In this document: positions 12,171 through 25,467 of the stretch, piece by piece
Layout of the letters: each line of letters opens with the position of its first letter
How positions within the stretch are numbered: position 1 is the first letter of the stretch
From: Methanobacterium sp.
GTDB taxonomy: Archaea > Methanobacteriota > Methanobacteria > Methanobacteriales > Methanobacteriaceae
Assembly (NCBI GenBank): GCA_012838205.1
Contig: DUPR01000014.1
Location: 1 to 47,908 of the forward strand
DNA: 47,908 nucleotides
Reading direction: 5' to 3'
The notes under the pieces: model-generated
The model's input: only the letters and a program-made list of their open reading frames with translations
The model's database searches: none
Told to the model about the DNA's origin: nothing
Position numbers and translations under genes: made by a program

Positions 12171-13367
12171 TTAATCACGCTTTATTATCTTAGAAAGTGC
12201 ATTGATATCGGCGTCTACTTCAACAGGATCTTCACATGCATTTATTGCTACCTGAGGGTCTTTAAGGACATGACCAGTAACTACGCACACGATCTGTTCT
12301 TTTCTATCTATTTTACCGGAATTAATCAGCTTTTTAAGTCCTGCAATAGATGCTGCTGAGGCTGGCTCCACTCCAATGCCTTCAGTACGGGCCAGTAATT
12401 TCTGAGCACTTAAAATCTCCTGATCACTAACTGTTTCTGCTAACCCATCTGATTCATAAATAGCATTGATCGCTTTTTTGGCGCTGACTGGGGCTCCAAT
12501 ACGAATTGCGGTAGCCACTGTCTCTGGATTTTCCACAGGGATAATGTCATCCCGACCATCCCACACTGCTCTGGCGATAGGTGCTGCTTTTTCAGCCTGT
12601 ATTCCTGTCATGCGGGGGAGATCATCTATAAATCCAGCTTCATAAAACTCAGTTATACCTTTCCAAATTGCAGAGATGTTTCCAGCATTTCCAACCGGTA
12701 ATATTATCCTGTCAGGCGATTTCCATCCAAGTTCATCCACAATTTCAAATCCAATTGATTTTTGACCTTCCAATCTGTAAGGATTTATTGAGTTTAAAAG
12801 ATAAAGCTGCCCTTCCAGGGCTAAAGTGGTGATTGCTTCCAGAGCTTGGTCAAAATTACCCCTAACTGATATAACTTGAGCTCCGTGGAACATTGCTTGG
12901 GCCAACTTTCCCAAGGCAACTTTACCTGCAGGGAGCAGAACAGCACATTTCAAACCAGCTCTTGCTGCATAGGCAGCCAGAGAGGCAGATGTGTTTCCAG
13001 TGGAGGCACAGCCTACTGTATCCACACCTAATTCCAGGGCTTTGGTAATTCCAACACTCATGCCTCTATCTTTAAAGCTGCCAGTTGGATTGGAACCTTC
13101 TACTTTAACGTAAAGTTCAACTCCTAATTCTTTTCCTAGTTTATCGCATTTGCAGAAAGGAGTACCTCCTTCATCCAGACTCACTATTCCGGATGGATCC
13201 ACGGGCATGAACTCTTTGTACTTCCACATTGTAGATTTACGGCATCGAAAAACATCTTTTGATACTTTTGGTTGACAGATCACTTCTAATATTGAATCGC
13301 ACTGGCGACACGTATATATTATTTCGTCATCAGGATATTCGGCTCCACAAGAAATGCATTTCATCAT
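12171..13367 (-). CDS. thrC: Threonine synthase
   Basis: PLP enzyme that makes threonine from O-phosphohomoserine. Archaeal type with an N-terminal zinc ribbon (CISC near residue 4 and CRQC near 20). The PLP lysine is in NPTGSFKDRGM near residue 95 and the phosphate-binding loop in PVGNAGNISA near 228. 398 residues. Two adjacent ATG codons (13367 and 13364) follow AAGGTGATTTT; either may be used. The downstream end lies 236 bp from the histone gene, so it is probably monocistronic. Confidence 0.93.
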   Translation of the reverse strand: MMKCISCGAEYPDDEIIYTCRQCDSILEVICQPKVSKDVFRCRKSTMWKYKEFMPVDPSGIVSLDEGGTPFCKCDKLGKELGVELYVKVEGSNPTGSFKDRGMSVGITKALELGVDTVGCASTGNTSASLAAYAARAGLKCAVLLPAGKVALGKLAQAMFHGAQVISVRGNFDQALEAITTLALEGQLYLLNSINPYRLEGQKSIGFEIVDELGWKSPDRIILPVGNAGNISAIWKGITEFYEAGFIDDLPRMTGIQAEKAAPIARAVWDGRDDIIPVENPETVATAIRIGAPVSAKKAINAIYESDGLAETVSDQEILSAQKLLARTEGIGVEPASAASIAGLKKLINSGKIDRKEQIVCVVTGHVLKDPQVAINACEDPVEVDADINALSKIIKRD

Positions 13368-13530
13368 AAAATCACCTTCATTGCTTCTAGATTAACGTGT
13401 CAGTTTCATTTAAATTAAGATTCACTGTTATTTAAGTAAATGATTATTATAAACATATTATTTCATGGATTCACAAAACCCCTAAAATTAACTAAATTTG
13501 CAGATACATTTCATGCAATTTGATCAGTAG

Positions 13531-14163
13531 TTATACTACATTTTGCATGTATTCTATCCAGCCAGGGGTGAAGTTTGCTTCAATAATAGCAGCTATGCAG
13601 ATCAAAACTATGGCAATTCCCATCATAATTAAAGAGTCCTTAAAATCGTCATAGTTTACTTCCAACAAAAATTTAAACTGATTCGCCATGTTAAAGTCTG
13701 GTTGCAACTTTAAAGAACCTTTCATAATATTAATCAGTATATTGGCCAATCGGAAACCAGACGCACCTACAATTATGAATCCAATAATCTCAAAAACACC
13801 ATGTGGTATTACAGACATAATAAAGTATCCTAATTCATATTGGGAACCAGCATAGCCAAGGAAAAGGCCATAGTATATCAGGAAGTATGCGGTGCCCAAA
13901 CCAAAGAGTATGCCTCCAAAATACATCATCAGTATAATAGTCAAGTTATGGGTCAGCAATGAAACAGTGTCAAGGTTTAAAATACCCTTAGAAACATTAC
14001 TTTTAAATTCCCCGAAGATATTGGTCAATATAGGTTCTAACACCCCTGAAAAAGCATATCCAATAAAAACGGAACATATGAATATCATAGCTGATGAAAC
14101 GAGAAAAATTTCGTTACGGCTATACAGTCCACCCAATACGCCCTCAAATCTTTCCTTAGCCAT
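13531..14163 (-). CDS. SpoIIM-family (DUF95) membrane protein
   Basis: Integral membrane protein of 210 residues, homologous to the stage II sporulation protein M family. In methanogens its function is unknown. Four to five hydrophobic segments: ~20-42, ~72-105, ~110-135, ~175-195. The family motif VIPHGVFEIIGFII is near residue 116. Start ATG 14163 follows AGGAGTTTTAAA. It stands between trpS and thrC without overlap. The family is sometimes found with RDD or von Willebrand proteins; none is seen here. Confidence 0.78.
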   Translation of the reverse strand: MAKERFEGVLGGLYSRNEIFLVSSAMIFICSVFIGYAFSGVLEPILTNIFGEFKSNVSKGILNLDTVSLLTHNLTIILMMYFGGILFGLGTAYFLIYYGLFLGYAGSQYELGYFIMSVIPHGVFEIIGFIIVGASGFRLANILINIMKGSLKLQPDFNMANQFKFLLEVNYDDFKDSLIMMGIAIVLICIAAIIEANFTPGWIEYMQNVV

Positions 14164-14233
14164 TTTAAAACTCCTATTATCTATGAAGTTTATGTTTTAT
14201 TTTTAGTTGTGAATATTATTTTTTTAAACTTTT

Positions 14234-15338
<1,105 letters not shown>

Positions 15339-15396
15339 TATCATTATAGTTAATAGGCATGCTCAATTAATAAAGTTTTGAATATTGCGAAGAGCA

Positions 15397-15912
15397 TTAT
15401 GGCCGGGTCCACTCAACATTGTAGTAGGTTATATCCTGTTCATCATCCACTACTGCCATGAGGAGCTTTTTTTTAACTCCATGTGCAACACGGACATAAC
15501 TGGAGAAGTTAAAGATGGGTATGTTCTGATCTTCAGTTACTACCTTCACCACATAATCAGAATGACCATCACCAGGAGACTTACCTCTTTCGTATAGCCG
15601 AAACTCTGAACCATACTTGAAACCGGTTTTAACAACATATCCTCGGTTTCGTAAGTCTCTGAAGACAATGTATTTATATAGTAGACCTTTGTCTTGGATC
15701 ATTTCCCATATTTCATCTACAGATAATACTTTCCCATGGGGTGTTTTGTCCAGTATTTTGATCTTACCTTTTTCAAGAAGGTATAAAGCTTCCAGTGGTG
15801 AAAGTTGTAATTCATTCTGGTGGAATTTACCGTAATGGCTTTTTTCATGGAGGGCGGCAGCTTTCTTATGATCCTTGATAACAACCAATTCTCCTCTTAA
15901 CACCGAGTCCAT
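15397..15912 (-). CDS. endA: tRNA-splicing endonuclease
   Basis: Cuts introns from precursor tRNAs at the bulge-helix-bulge. 171 residues, the homotetrameric archaeal form. The catalytic triad can be placed: Tyr in KYGSEFRLYERG (~117), His in DGHSDYVV (~127) and Lys in VRVAHGVKKKLLMAVVD (~150). ATG 15912 follows AGAAGGTAAAAA. Neighbours are trpS and hxlB, 70 and 100 bp away. It fits with the two other RNA-processing proteins encoded nearby (PIN-ATPase-KH and HARP). Confidence 0.94.
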   Translation of the reverse strand: MDSVLRGELVVIKDHKKAAALHEKSHYGKFHQNELQLSPLEALYLLEKGKIKILDKTPHGKVLSVDEIWEMIQDKGLLYKYIVFRDLRNRGYVVKTGFKYGSEFRLYERGKSPGDGHSDYVVKVVTEDQNIPIFNFSSYVRVAHGVKKKLLMAVVDDEQDITYYNVEWTRP

Positions 15913-16014
15913 TTTTTACCTTCTTATCTTTGTTTCCAGTAATATTTTTTTTAAAAAACTCTTAAATTGTGTATTATATAATTCGGGATAAGAAAAATCA
16001 TGACCTTGGGAGGG

Positions 16015-16599
16015 TTATCTATCTTGGGAGTGTAACTTTTCCAAATCAGTTTCTTTCTTGTTCAATCGAACCATAAATGATGCTATAAGACCGTCCAAAA
16101 AGAGGTGGGTGCTATCCTCGAAAAGAGTACCCATAGGAGTTAAATCATCATAATTACCCTTAAGAACATGGGATGTGTAATATTTCCAAGGCACTTTACT
16201 TTTACTGTCAATGTTAACCACAACATCGGCATTTTTTCCAAGAGTAGAACTAATATCCGTGGTCACACCAATAACTTTGGTCCCAACTTCTTTAGCAGTT
16301 TCGGCTGCAATAGTCACGGTTTTGGTTTCCCCTGACCCAGAAATGGCTATTAAACAATCTTTATCAGTGAGAGCAGGAGTGGTTACATCTCCCACCACAT
16401 AGACCCTGAATCCCAAGTGCATCAAGCGCATGGCAAATGCCTTTCCAACCAATTCCGACCTACCGCTTCCCACAATGAACGTTGAATCTGCCTCATTAAT
16501 GCATTCAACCATCAATTCAACTTGTTCTTTGTCAACACGGCTAATAACCTCCAATGCATGTTTGGCAATTCCTTCAGCGGTTTTTTTAATGTATTCCAT
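16015..16599 (-). CDS. hxlB: 6-phospho-3-hexuloisomerase
   Basis: SIS-domain isomerase that interconverts 3-hexulose 6-phosphate and fructose 6-phosphate. In methanogens, which lack the oxidative pentose pathway, this reversed RuMP route supplies ribulose 5-phosphate. Motifs: FIVGSGRSELVGKAFAMRL near residue 41 and ISGSGETKTV near 86. 194 residues. No hexulose-phosphate synthase partner is adjacent, so it must be encoded elsewhere or fused to another gene. ATG 16599 with AAGGATATATTGAT ahead. Confidence 0.9.
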   Translation of the reverse strand: MEYIKKTAEGIAKHALEVISRVDKEQVELMVECINEADSTFIVGSGRSELVGKAFAMRLMHLGFRVYVVGDVTTPALTDKDCLIAISGSGETKTVTIAAETAKEVGTKVIGVTTDISSTLGKNADVVVNIDSKSKVPWKYYTSHVLKGNYDDLTPMGTLFEDSTHLFLDGLIASFMVRLNKKETDLEKLHSQDR

Positions 16600-16688
16600 A
16601 TCAATATATCCTTTTATTTTTTAAAGAGGCAGTTATTCGAACTTTAAATTCAATTTAATTTTATAATCCACTAATTCTAAAAGAATTA

Positions 16689-17360
16689 TTAAAGACCAGT
16701 TATTCTTATTCCTGCTAGTTTGATTTTATTCCGGATGTTGAGGTTTATCAGGAGTGGTGTAATTTTTTCAACAATTCTAGCATTTTCCAGTGCACCACAA
16801 TCTATAGCCCTAACTCCAGGTATTTTCTCTGCCAAGACCATTACTTCTTGTTTTGCTTCTTGGTCATCTCCAGAGATTAGGCAGTCACAATCTATATCTT
16901 TTTCTATGTTAGTAAGGCTAGCAGCGCTGATATTATTGAAAGCAGATACAACCCTTACATTTTTATCTTTAAGGAAATTAGCAGTTCTTTCTGCTGCTGA
17001 ACCATCCCAAACATTCACGTATTTCACTGGACTTCCACCTAGACAGCTTTCCATAGGAACAGTAGCATCAATCAGGATCATGCCTTCCACATGGTCTTTG
17101 ATACTATTAAGGGTAACCATCTGGGCTTGTAATGGCACAGTTAAGATCAACAAGTCGGCTTCAAGGGCAGTCTCTTGATTAGTCATCCCCTTCACATTGG
17201 CACACTCTTCAGTCTTTAACATATTTTTAATAAGATTGATAGCATTTTCAGCCTTTTTAACGTCTCTAGATCCGATAATTACTTCTTCACCAGCATTTGC
17301 AAACCTCAAGGCCAATCCAAGTCCTTGATCACCAGTTCCACCTATTATTCCGATTTTCAA
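16689..17360 (-). CDS. npdG: F420H2:NADP oxidoreductase
   Basis: Moves hydride between reduced F420 and NADP, giving NADPH for biosynthesis. Rossmann motif GIIGGTGDQGLGLALRF at the N-terminus, then IGSRDVKKAE, where the Ser-Arg pair binds the NADP phosphate. The Fno-type core LTVPLQAQM lies near residue 75. 223 residues. Start is TTG 17360 with AAAGGGGATG 8 nt upstream. A TATA-like box lies at 17424-17434. Found in F420-using archaea and actinobacteria, so it supports the methanogen assignment. Confidence 0.93.
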   Translation of the reverse strand: MKIGIIGGTGDQGLGLALRFANAGEEVIIGSRDVKKAENAINLIKNMLKTEECANVKGMTNQETALEADLLILTVPLQAQMVTLNSIKDHVEGMILIDATVPMESCLGGSPVKYVNVWDGSAAERTANFLKDKNVRVVSAFNNISAASLTNIEKDIDCDCLISGDDQEAKQEVMVLAEKIPGVRAIDCGALENARIVEKITPLLINLNIRNKIKLAGIRITGL

Positions 17361-17423
17361 AGAAAAACATCCCCTTTATATTTTTTTATTTATTCATCGT
17401 CTATTCATTTTTTTCTTTACTTC

Positions 17424-17434
17424 ATTTTATATTA
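17424..17434 (-). promoter_or_regulatory. Candidate TATA box of npdG
   Basis: Minus strand reads TAATATAAAAT, 64-74 bp upstream of the TTG start, predicting transcription start near 17400. The surrounding 210-bp gap is AT-rich with no coding frame; a short inverted element CCTAGAAGA / TCTTAGG lies at 17531-17550 near the 3' side of the neighbouring gene. Confidence 0.4.
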
Positions 17435-17570
17435 AGTAATTGTGATAAAAATAATTTGATTCAAAGATTCTGTAATGAGAATAATCAATTTTTAACCAAA
17501 TCACTGGCTGAAACTTGTTTAATTAAATTTGTTCCTAGAAGACATCTTAGGTGGCCTAGTTACATACATT

Positions 17571-18320
17571 TCAAATCATATTTTCACTGAATTTCAGACT
17601 TCTAACAACATCAGTGGTATTTTTCACTTCTACTACCAAGACGCCATCGTATTTAACATCATTCAAGCTTTTGAATAATTCAACAAAATCTATGTTTCCA
17701 GTTCCCAGTGCATTATGTTGATCCCAAGTTCCATCATTATCACTAAGATGAACATGCTTTATCAAGGGGTAACATAACATATCACTAGCTGAAAACCCTG
17801 AATTATGGGCATGTCCAACATCTAAAGTCATATACGCATTTATTTCTTCTAATAATAAATTGAGATCCTCTAAGTCCTGAAATAATAGGCCATCTATCTT
17901 TGGCATGTTTTCAACACACATACAAACCCCACAATCCTGGGCGTAGGAAGAAAGTTCTTTTAAAGATTCTAAATTGTACTGGAAAATTTTTTCAGCTATC
18001 TTACGGCCCATGACTGGCATGCTCCCTGGATGAACCACCAATAACTCCGCATTCCACTTTACAGCCCGGTCCAGGGACTTTTTAACTTCGGCAACAGATG
18101 ATTTTCGAATGGCTTGGTTGTGAGATGCCAAGTTAATGTCAGATAAGGGTGCATGGACAGTAAGATGTACTTGATATGATCCCAGGATATCTTCATCTAA
18201 CTCATCGTAGGGATATTCATTAATAATTTCACAGTATTGAATGTTCCAAGTATCAAGAAAATCTAATACTTCATCAAGTGGTTGGGGGTAAAATGCCAGT
18301 GTTGAAACTCCAATTTTCAT
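17571..18320 (-). CDS. Sugar-phosphate isomerase/epimerase-like TIM-barrel protein
   Basis: Xylose-isomerase-like / AP endonuclease family 2 TIM barrel, 249 residues, presumably cytoplasmic and metal-dependent. Candidate metal ligands in the usual order: LTVHAPL (~53), LVVHPGS (~96), CVENMP (~135), LDVGHAH (~167), KHVHLSDNDG (~189) and VVEVK near the end. The substrate cannot be read from sequence; members act on sugars, inositols or DNA. ATG 18320 has AGGAGTATGATCC upstream. Located between npdG and the PIN-ATPase gene, with gaps over 100 bp on both sides. Confidence 0.75.
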   Translation of the reverse strand: MKIGVSTLAFYPQPLDEVLDFLDTWNIQYCEIINEYPYDELDEDILGSYQVHLTVHAPLSDINLASHNQAIRKSSVAEVKKSLDRAVKWNAELLVVHPGSMPVMGRKIAEKIFQYNLESLKELSSYAQDCGVCMCVENMPKIDGLLFQDLEDLNLLLEEINAYMTLDVGHAHNSGFSASDMLCYPLIKHVHLSDNDGTWDQHNALGTGNIDFVELFKSLNDVKYDGVLVVEVKNTTDVVRSLKFSENMI

Positions 18321-18423
18321 GGATCATACTCCTATAATGTTTATAACATATTCAAATCTTTGATTAAATCTCAATTATCATGTTTAAGACATTTTGAGGG
18401 AATACTTTTTCAAAAAAGATATT

Positions 18424-20289
<1,866 letters not shown>

Positions 20290-20290
20290 C

Positions 20291-20692
20291 TTATTTATCT
20301 CCATAAACTTTTTCAGGAGTAAAAACTTTTTTCTTAACTATTTCAAGTTTAAATCCATCCTTATCAGATATTTTCCTGAAAAAACAAGAGTAATATCCTT
20401 CATGGCATGCCGCCCCTATCTGTTTTACTTTAAGGAGCACTGAATCCTGGTCGCAGTCAGTAAAAATCTCACTAACCTCTTGGACGTGTCCTGAGCTTTC
20501 CCCTTTCAACCAGAGTTGATTGCGACTGGTGCTCCAGTAATGAGCCTTACCAGTTTCAACAGTCTTCATAAAAGCTTCATGATTCATATAGGCAACCATT
20601 AGTACTTCTCCAGTTTCCTGGTCCTGTGCTATGGCAATAACCAATTTTTCTCCATTAACTACATGGCGGTAGTTTAGTTGAGGTAAATCCAT
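20291..20692 (-). CDS. hisI: Phosphoribosyl-AMP cyclohydrolase
   Basis: Third step of histidine synthesis, opening the adenine ring of PR-AMP. Single-domain form of 133 residues without the HisE domain. Motifs: [10 protein letters not shown] near residue 31, [19 protein letters not shown] near 51, and the Zn/Mg-binding [21 protein letters not shown], where Asp and Cys are ligands. ATG 20692. It ends one base before the PIN-ATPase start; the shared transcript is likely, although the two functions are unrelated. Confidence 0.95.
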   Translation of the reverse strand: MDLPQLNYRHVVNGEKLVIAIAQDQETGEVLMVAYMNHEAFMKTVETGKAHYWSTSRNQLWLKGESSGHVQEVSEIFTDCDQDSVLLKVKQIGAACHEGYYSCFFRKISDKDGFKLEIVKKKVFTPEKVYGDK

Positions 20693-20757
20693 TTTATCAA
20701 TCCTTAATTATAACTTGATTCATCCAAGATTTGATCAATTAGAGTAATCCTATTAAA

Positions 20758-22056
<1,299 letters not shown>

Positions 22057-22227
22057 TATAATTCTCCTTGATTTTAAACACGAATGTTTATTTTTAAAAA
22101 CGTATTATTAAAAATTTATTCTTCATTTTTGTCATGAATAAGTACAACTTAGATTTAGAGTCAAACATAGGAAAAAAATATTTTACAACCGTTTTTTTTC
22201 TTTTCAACAGTATAAACGAGTTATATA

Positions 22228-22890
<663 letters not shown>

Positions 22891-23005
22891 AATTAAACCC
22901 CCATAAAACATTTAAAACATTTAATTGTATACTACTCGTTTTCCGTGTCTAGAGATAGGGAGTAAAATATAATACCCTAATCCTTCAACTTGGAACAAAT
23001 TATCT

Positions 23006-23061
23006 TTAATTTAAGATAACTCTTAAATTAACATCTTTACTTTAACTAAGATAACTCTTAA
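23006..23061. promoter_or_regulatory. Palindromic operator-like pair between HARP and aroE
   Basis: A perfect inverted repeat with 11-bp arms, TTAATTTAAGA / TCTTAAATTAA around spacer TAAC, spans 23006-23031. Its 15-bp core TAAGATAACTCTTAA is repeated exactly at 23047-23061, 35 bp further on. The second copy ends about 24 bp before the aroE TATA box. The arrangement fits a dimeric regulator with a primary and a secondary site. Confidence 0.5.
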
Positions 23062-23084
23062 CATAATTAAATTTCTAAAATCAT

Positions 23085-23095
23085 TAATATAAAAT
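23085..23095 (+). promoter_or_regulatory. Candidate TATA box of aroE
   Basis: TAATATAAAAT about 43-53 bp before the proposed TTG start, giving transcription start near 23118-23121 and a leader of about 20 nt. Confidence 0.45.
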
Positions 23096-23137
23096 GTTCC
23101 CTAATAATTATGTATTAATTATGTATTGGTGAAGAAA

Positions 23138-23992
23138 TTGATAACTGGTAAAACTGCAGTGGTTGGTATTATAGGAGATCCAGTAGAACACAGTTTATCC
23201 CCGCTCATGCACAATGCTGCATTCAAACACCTTAAAATGGATTATGCATACGTTCCGTTCCATGTTAAACGAGGTGATCTAGAGAGTGCTATTGATGGGG
23301 CCCGTTCCATGGGCATCAAGGGACTTAACATAACAATCCCCCATAAAACAGAAGTAATCAATTACCTAAATGAAATTACACAGACAGCACAACTAATAGG
23401 GGCGGTTAACACCATAAAATTTGATCAAACCGTGATAAGTGGTTATAATACCGATGGTATAGGTGCTGTGAAAGCTATTGAAGAAAAAACATCGATTCAT
23501 GGGAAAAAAATAATTATAATGGGTGCTGGGGGTGCAGCAAGGGCAATATCATTCCAACTTCTTTATAATGGTGCAGGTGAGGTTTTAATTGCCAACAGAA
23601 CCATGAAAAACGCATGTAAACTAACTGAAGACCTTCAAAAAAATTTCAGTGGTTCAATTGGTTGTTTAGGGTTAAATGATAAACTTAATGAAGAGTTAAA
23701 AGATGCTGATGTATTAATTAACACCACTCCAGTAGGCATGTATCCTAACGAGGATCAAAAACCCATCCTAACTAGGGATATGATGCACTGTGATTTAATA
23801 GTGAATGATATCGTTTACAACCCACTTAAAACTGGTTTATTGCGGGAAGCTGAAAAAGCAGGTGCAAAAACCATCACTGGTACAAAAATGCTAATTTATC
23901 AAGGAATGGAGTCATTCCAAATATGGACTGGAATCTCTCCATCTGTTGAAATATTTGAAAAGGCATTAATGACTGGATTGGGATATAGATAG
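23138..23992 (+). CDS. aroE: Shikimate dehydrogenase
   Basis: NADPH-dependent reduction of 3-dehydroshikimate in aromatic amino-acid synthesis. Substrate-binding EHSLSPLMHNAAF near the N-terminus, NITIPHK with the catalytic Lys near residue 67, and nucleotide-binding IIMGAGGAARAISFQL near 128. I propose TTG 23138 (MITGKTAVVGI, 284 residues), because GGTGA lies 5 nt upstream. GTG 23129 and TTG 23126 are in-frame alternatives with poorer spacing. Downstream, a TatD-like gene follows after 42 bp; aroD lies 6 kb away on the same strand. Confidence 0.94.
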   Translation: MITGKTAVVGIIGDPVEHSLSPLMHNAAFKHLKMDYAYVPFHVKRGDLESAIDGARSMGIKGLNITIPHKTEVINYLNEITQTAQLIGAVNTIKFDQTVISGYNTDGIGAVKAIEEKTSIHGKKIIIMGAGGAARAISFQLLYNGAGEVLIANRTMKNACKLTEDLQKNFSGSIGCLGLNDKLNEELKDADVLINTTPVGMYPNEDQKPILTRDMMHCDLIVNDIVYNPLKTGLLREAEKAGAKTITGTKMLIYQGMESFQIWTGISPSVEIFEKALMTGLGYR

Positions 23993-24034
23993 TAAGTCAT
24001 AAGATCAGACATTAAAAAATTAGAGGTTATTTTA

Positions 24035-24883
24035 ATGGATAACATACCATCCACAGATAATCACATCCATGTAGATCCCATAAACGGTGAAGGGCCATTA
24101 GAAGTTGCCCTTAAGTTTGGAAGGTCAGGTGGAACTGCCATGATCATTCCCAACAAGCCCACTTGGACTGTAAGTTCGCAATGTGATTTTAATGAAGCTA
24201 TGGAACTTGTAATAGGGTATGTGGACAAAATAAATAGTGAAACTGATGTCAAAGCCTTTGCAGTGGTGGGGGCTCATCCAGCAGAACTTAGCCGCCGTGT
24301 TGAGGCCGGAATGGAACTAAATCAAGCGGAAGAGTTAATGAGAAGTGCTCTGGAAACTGCTCAGAACATGGTTTTGGAGGGTCGAGCAGTGGGGATAGGT
24401 GAAATAGGCCGACCACATTATCCAGTATCGGAAGAAGAGATGGAAGCCCACAACCGACTAATGATCTTTGCCATGGAACTGGCTCGTGAGGCGGACTGCC
24501 CTGTACAGTTGCACACTGAGAGTGCTGGGGAAGAACAGTTCAAAGAATTTGCCCAAATGGCTGTTAAAGCTGGTTTGAAGAAAGAGAAGGTTATTAAACA
24601 TTTTTCAGGACCACTTGTCCTTCCTGAAGAAAATTATGGGTTGACACCTTCACTTATTGCTAGTGGAGATGTTATGCGACAAGCTTTGAGGAAGGGTAAG
24701 AATTTCATGATGGAAACTGATTACCTTGATGATCTTACAAGGCCAGGGGCAGTTTTAGGTCCTAAAACAGTTCCTAGAAGAACTCGAAAACTGCTGAATT
24801 CCGGGTTGATCACTGAAGAAGATGCCTACCAGATCCATGTGGAAAGGCCAGCAAAGCTTTACAATGTTGAATTGGATTTTTAA
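24035..24883 (+). CDS. TatD-related metal-dependent hydrolase
   Basis: Amidohydrolase-fold protein of 282 residues in an archaeal TatD-related group; substrate unknown. The metal ligands can be traced: DNHIHVDP (His-x-His, ~8), GEIGRPHY (Glu, ~128), VQLHTES (His, ~164), IKHFSG (His, ~190) and METDYLDD (Asp, ~231). ATG 24035 has TTAGAGGTTATTTTA ahead. It follows aroE by 42 bp and is probably cotranscribed, but no link to the shikimate pathway is evident. A T-rich stretch follows its stop. Confidence 0.78.
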   Translation: MDNIPSTDNHIHVDPINGEGPLEVALKFGRSGGTAMIIPNKPTWTVSSQCDFNEAMELVIGYVDKINSETDVKAFAVVGAHPAELSRRVEAGMELNQAEELMRSALETAQNMVLEGRAVGIGEIGRPHYPVSEEEMEAHNRLMIFAMELAREADCPVQLHTESAGEEQFKEFAQMAVKAGLKKEKVIKHFSGPLVLPEENYGLTPSLIASGDVMRQALRKGKNFMMETDYLDDLTRPGAVLGPKTVPRRTRKLLNSGLITEEDAYQIHVERPAKLYNVELDF

Positions 24884-25043
24884 ATTAAGATCATTTCTTT
24901 TTTAAAATTAGATTTGACAACTTATTATTCATTTAATATCTTTGGTTTTTTTCTATTTTTAATTTTGATATTGCCCTGAGATATCTATGAGTTATATGAA
25001 AATTACAGAGAATTATTTAATGGTATAGTATGAAATATAAAAT

Positions 25044-25063
25044 AAGTAAGATATATCTTACTT
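25044..25063. promoter_or_regulatory. 20-bp perfect palindrome at the AbrB-fusion promoter
   Basis: AAGTAAGATATATCTTACTT reads the same on both strands. It ends 11 bp before the start codon of the AbrB-type gene. A TATA-like stretch GAAATATAAAATAAG lies just upstream (about 25032-25046), so the palindrome covers the expected transcription start. This is where an autorepressor would bind. Confidence 0.6.
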
Positions 25064-25074
25064 TTTGAAGTGGT

Positions 25075-25467
25075 ATGGTCAAAAAGAAAGAAAAGAAAGG
25101 TTTCTGTAATTACAACCAAGTTGTCTATGGCATGACGACAGTCAGTGAACGTGGACAAGCAGTAATTCCAGCTAATATACGGAAAAACTTGGATATATCT
25201 GCTGGAGACAGATTCATGGTTTTAAAAAGGGGAGATAATGCAGGATTAACCCTTTTGAAGATAGATAAAATGGATGAATTAATGTTTGAAATCCAGCAAG
25301 ATGAAAAAATCTTCAAAAAGGTTTCTGGAGGTGACAATATGCCAACATGTGAAGATTGTAAACATTACAACCCAGTTGATGAAAAAACAGGTAATTGTTT
25401 TGGTGTTGAAGTAAAAGCAGATATGAACGCTGATGATTGTCCAGCAAAGGCCTTTGAACCTAAATAG
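25075..25467 (+). CDS. AbrB-type DNA-binding protein fused to a Cys-rich metal ribbon
   Basis: 130 residues in two parts. Residues ~20-65 form an AbrB/SpoVT swapped-hairpin domain (TTVSERGQAVIPANIRKNL, then GDRFMVLKRG), as in antitoxins and archaeal regulators. Residues 89-130 hold CEDCKHY, GNCFG and DDCPAKAFEP: four Cys in a pattern like the small Fe-S/zinc subunits of glycyl-radical enzymes. The junction holds GGAGGTGA (25327-25334), 4 nt before an in-frame ATG (25339), so the ribbon may also be made alone. Start ATG 25075 has a weak site; ATG 25132 is an alternative. No toxin gene is adjacent. The DNA-binding call is good; the metal and the partner are inference. Confidence 0.75.
   Translation: MVKKKEKKGFCNYNQVVYGMTTVSERGQAVIPANIRKNLDISAGDRFMVLKRGDNAGLTLLKIDKMDELMFEIQQDEKIFKKVSGGDNMPTCEDCKHYNPVDEKTGNCFGVEVKADMNADDCPAKAFEPK
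25327..25341 (+). promoter_or_regulatory. Internal ribosome-binding site and start codon at the domain junction
   Basis: GGAGGTGA, spacer CAAT, then ATG in frame with the surrounding gene. Initiation here would make a separate 42-residue Cys-rich protein (MPTCEDCKHY...). The match to the anti-Shine-Dalgarno sequence is better than that of the gene's own start. Confidence 0.5.

Noticed and set aside
11987..12178. Minus-strand open frame of 63 codons between thrC and the histone gene
   Set aside because: Its repeated SQDH-type residues come from the direct repeat, it has no ribosome-binding site, and it overlaps the histone promoter.
23112..23140. TTG 23126 or GTG 23129 as the aroE start
   Set aside because: They lie on or before the GGTGA site, which is best placed for TTG 23138. 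Kept only as alternatives.
25075..25467. AbrB protein as the antitoxin of a toxin-antitoxin pair
   Set aside because: No toxin-like gene is adjacent; the downstream gap has only short broken frames, and the C-terminus is a metal ribbon rather than a toxin-binding tail.
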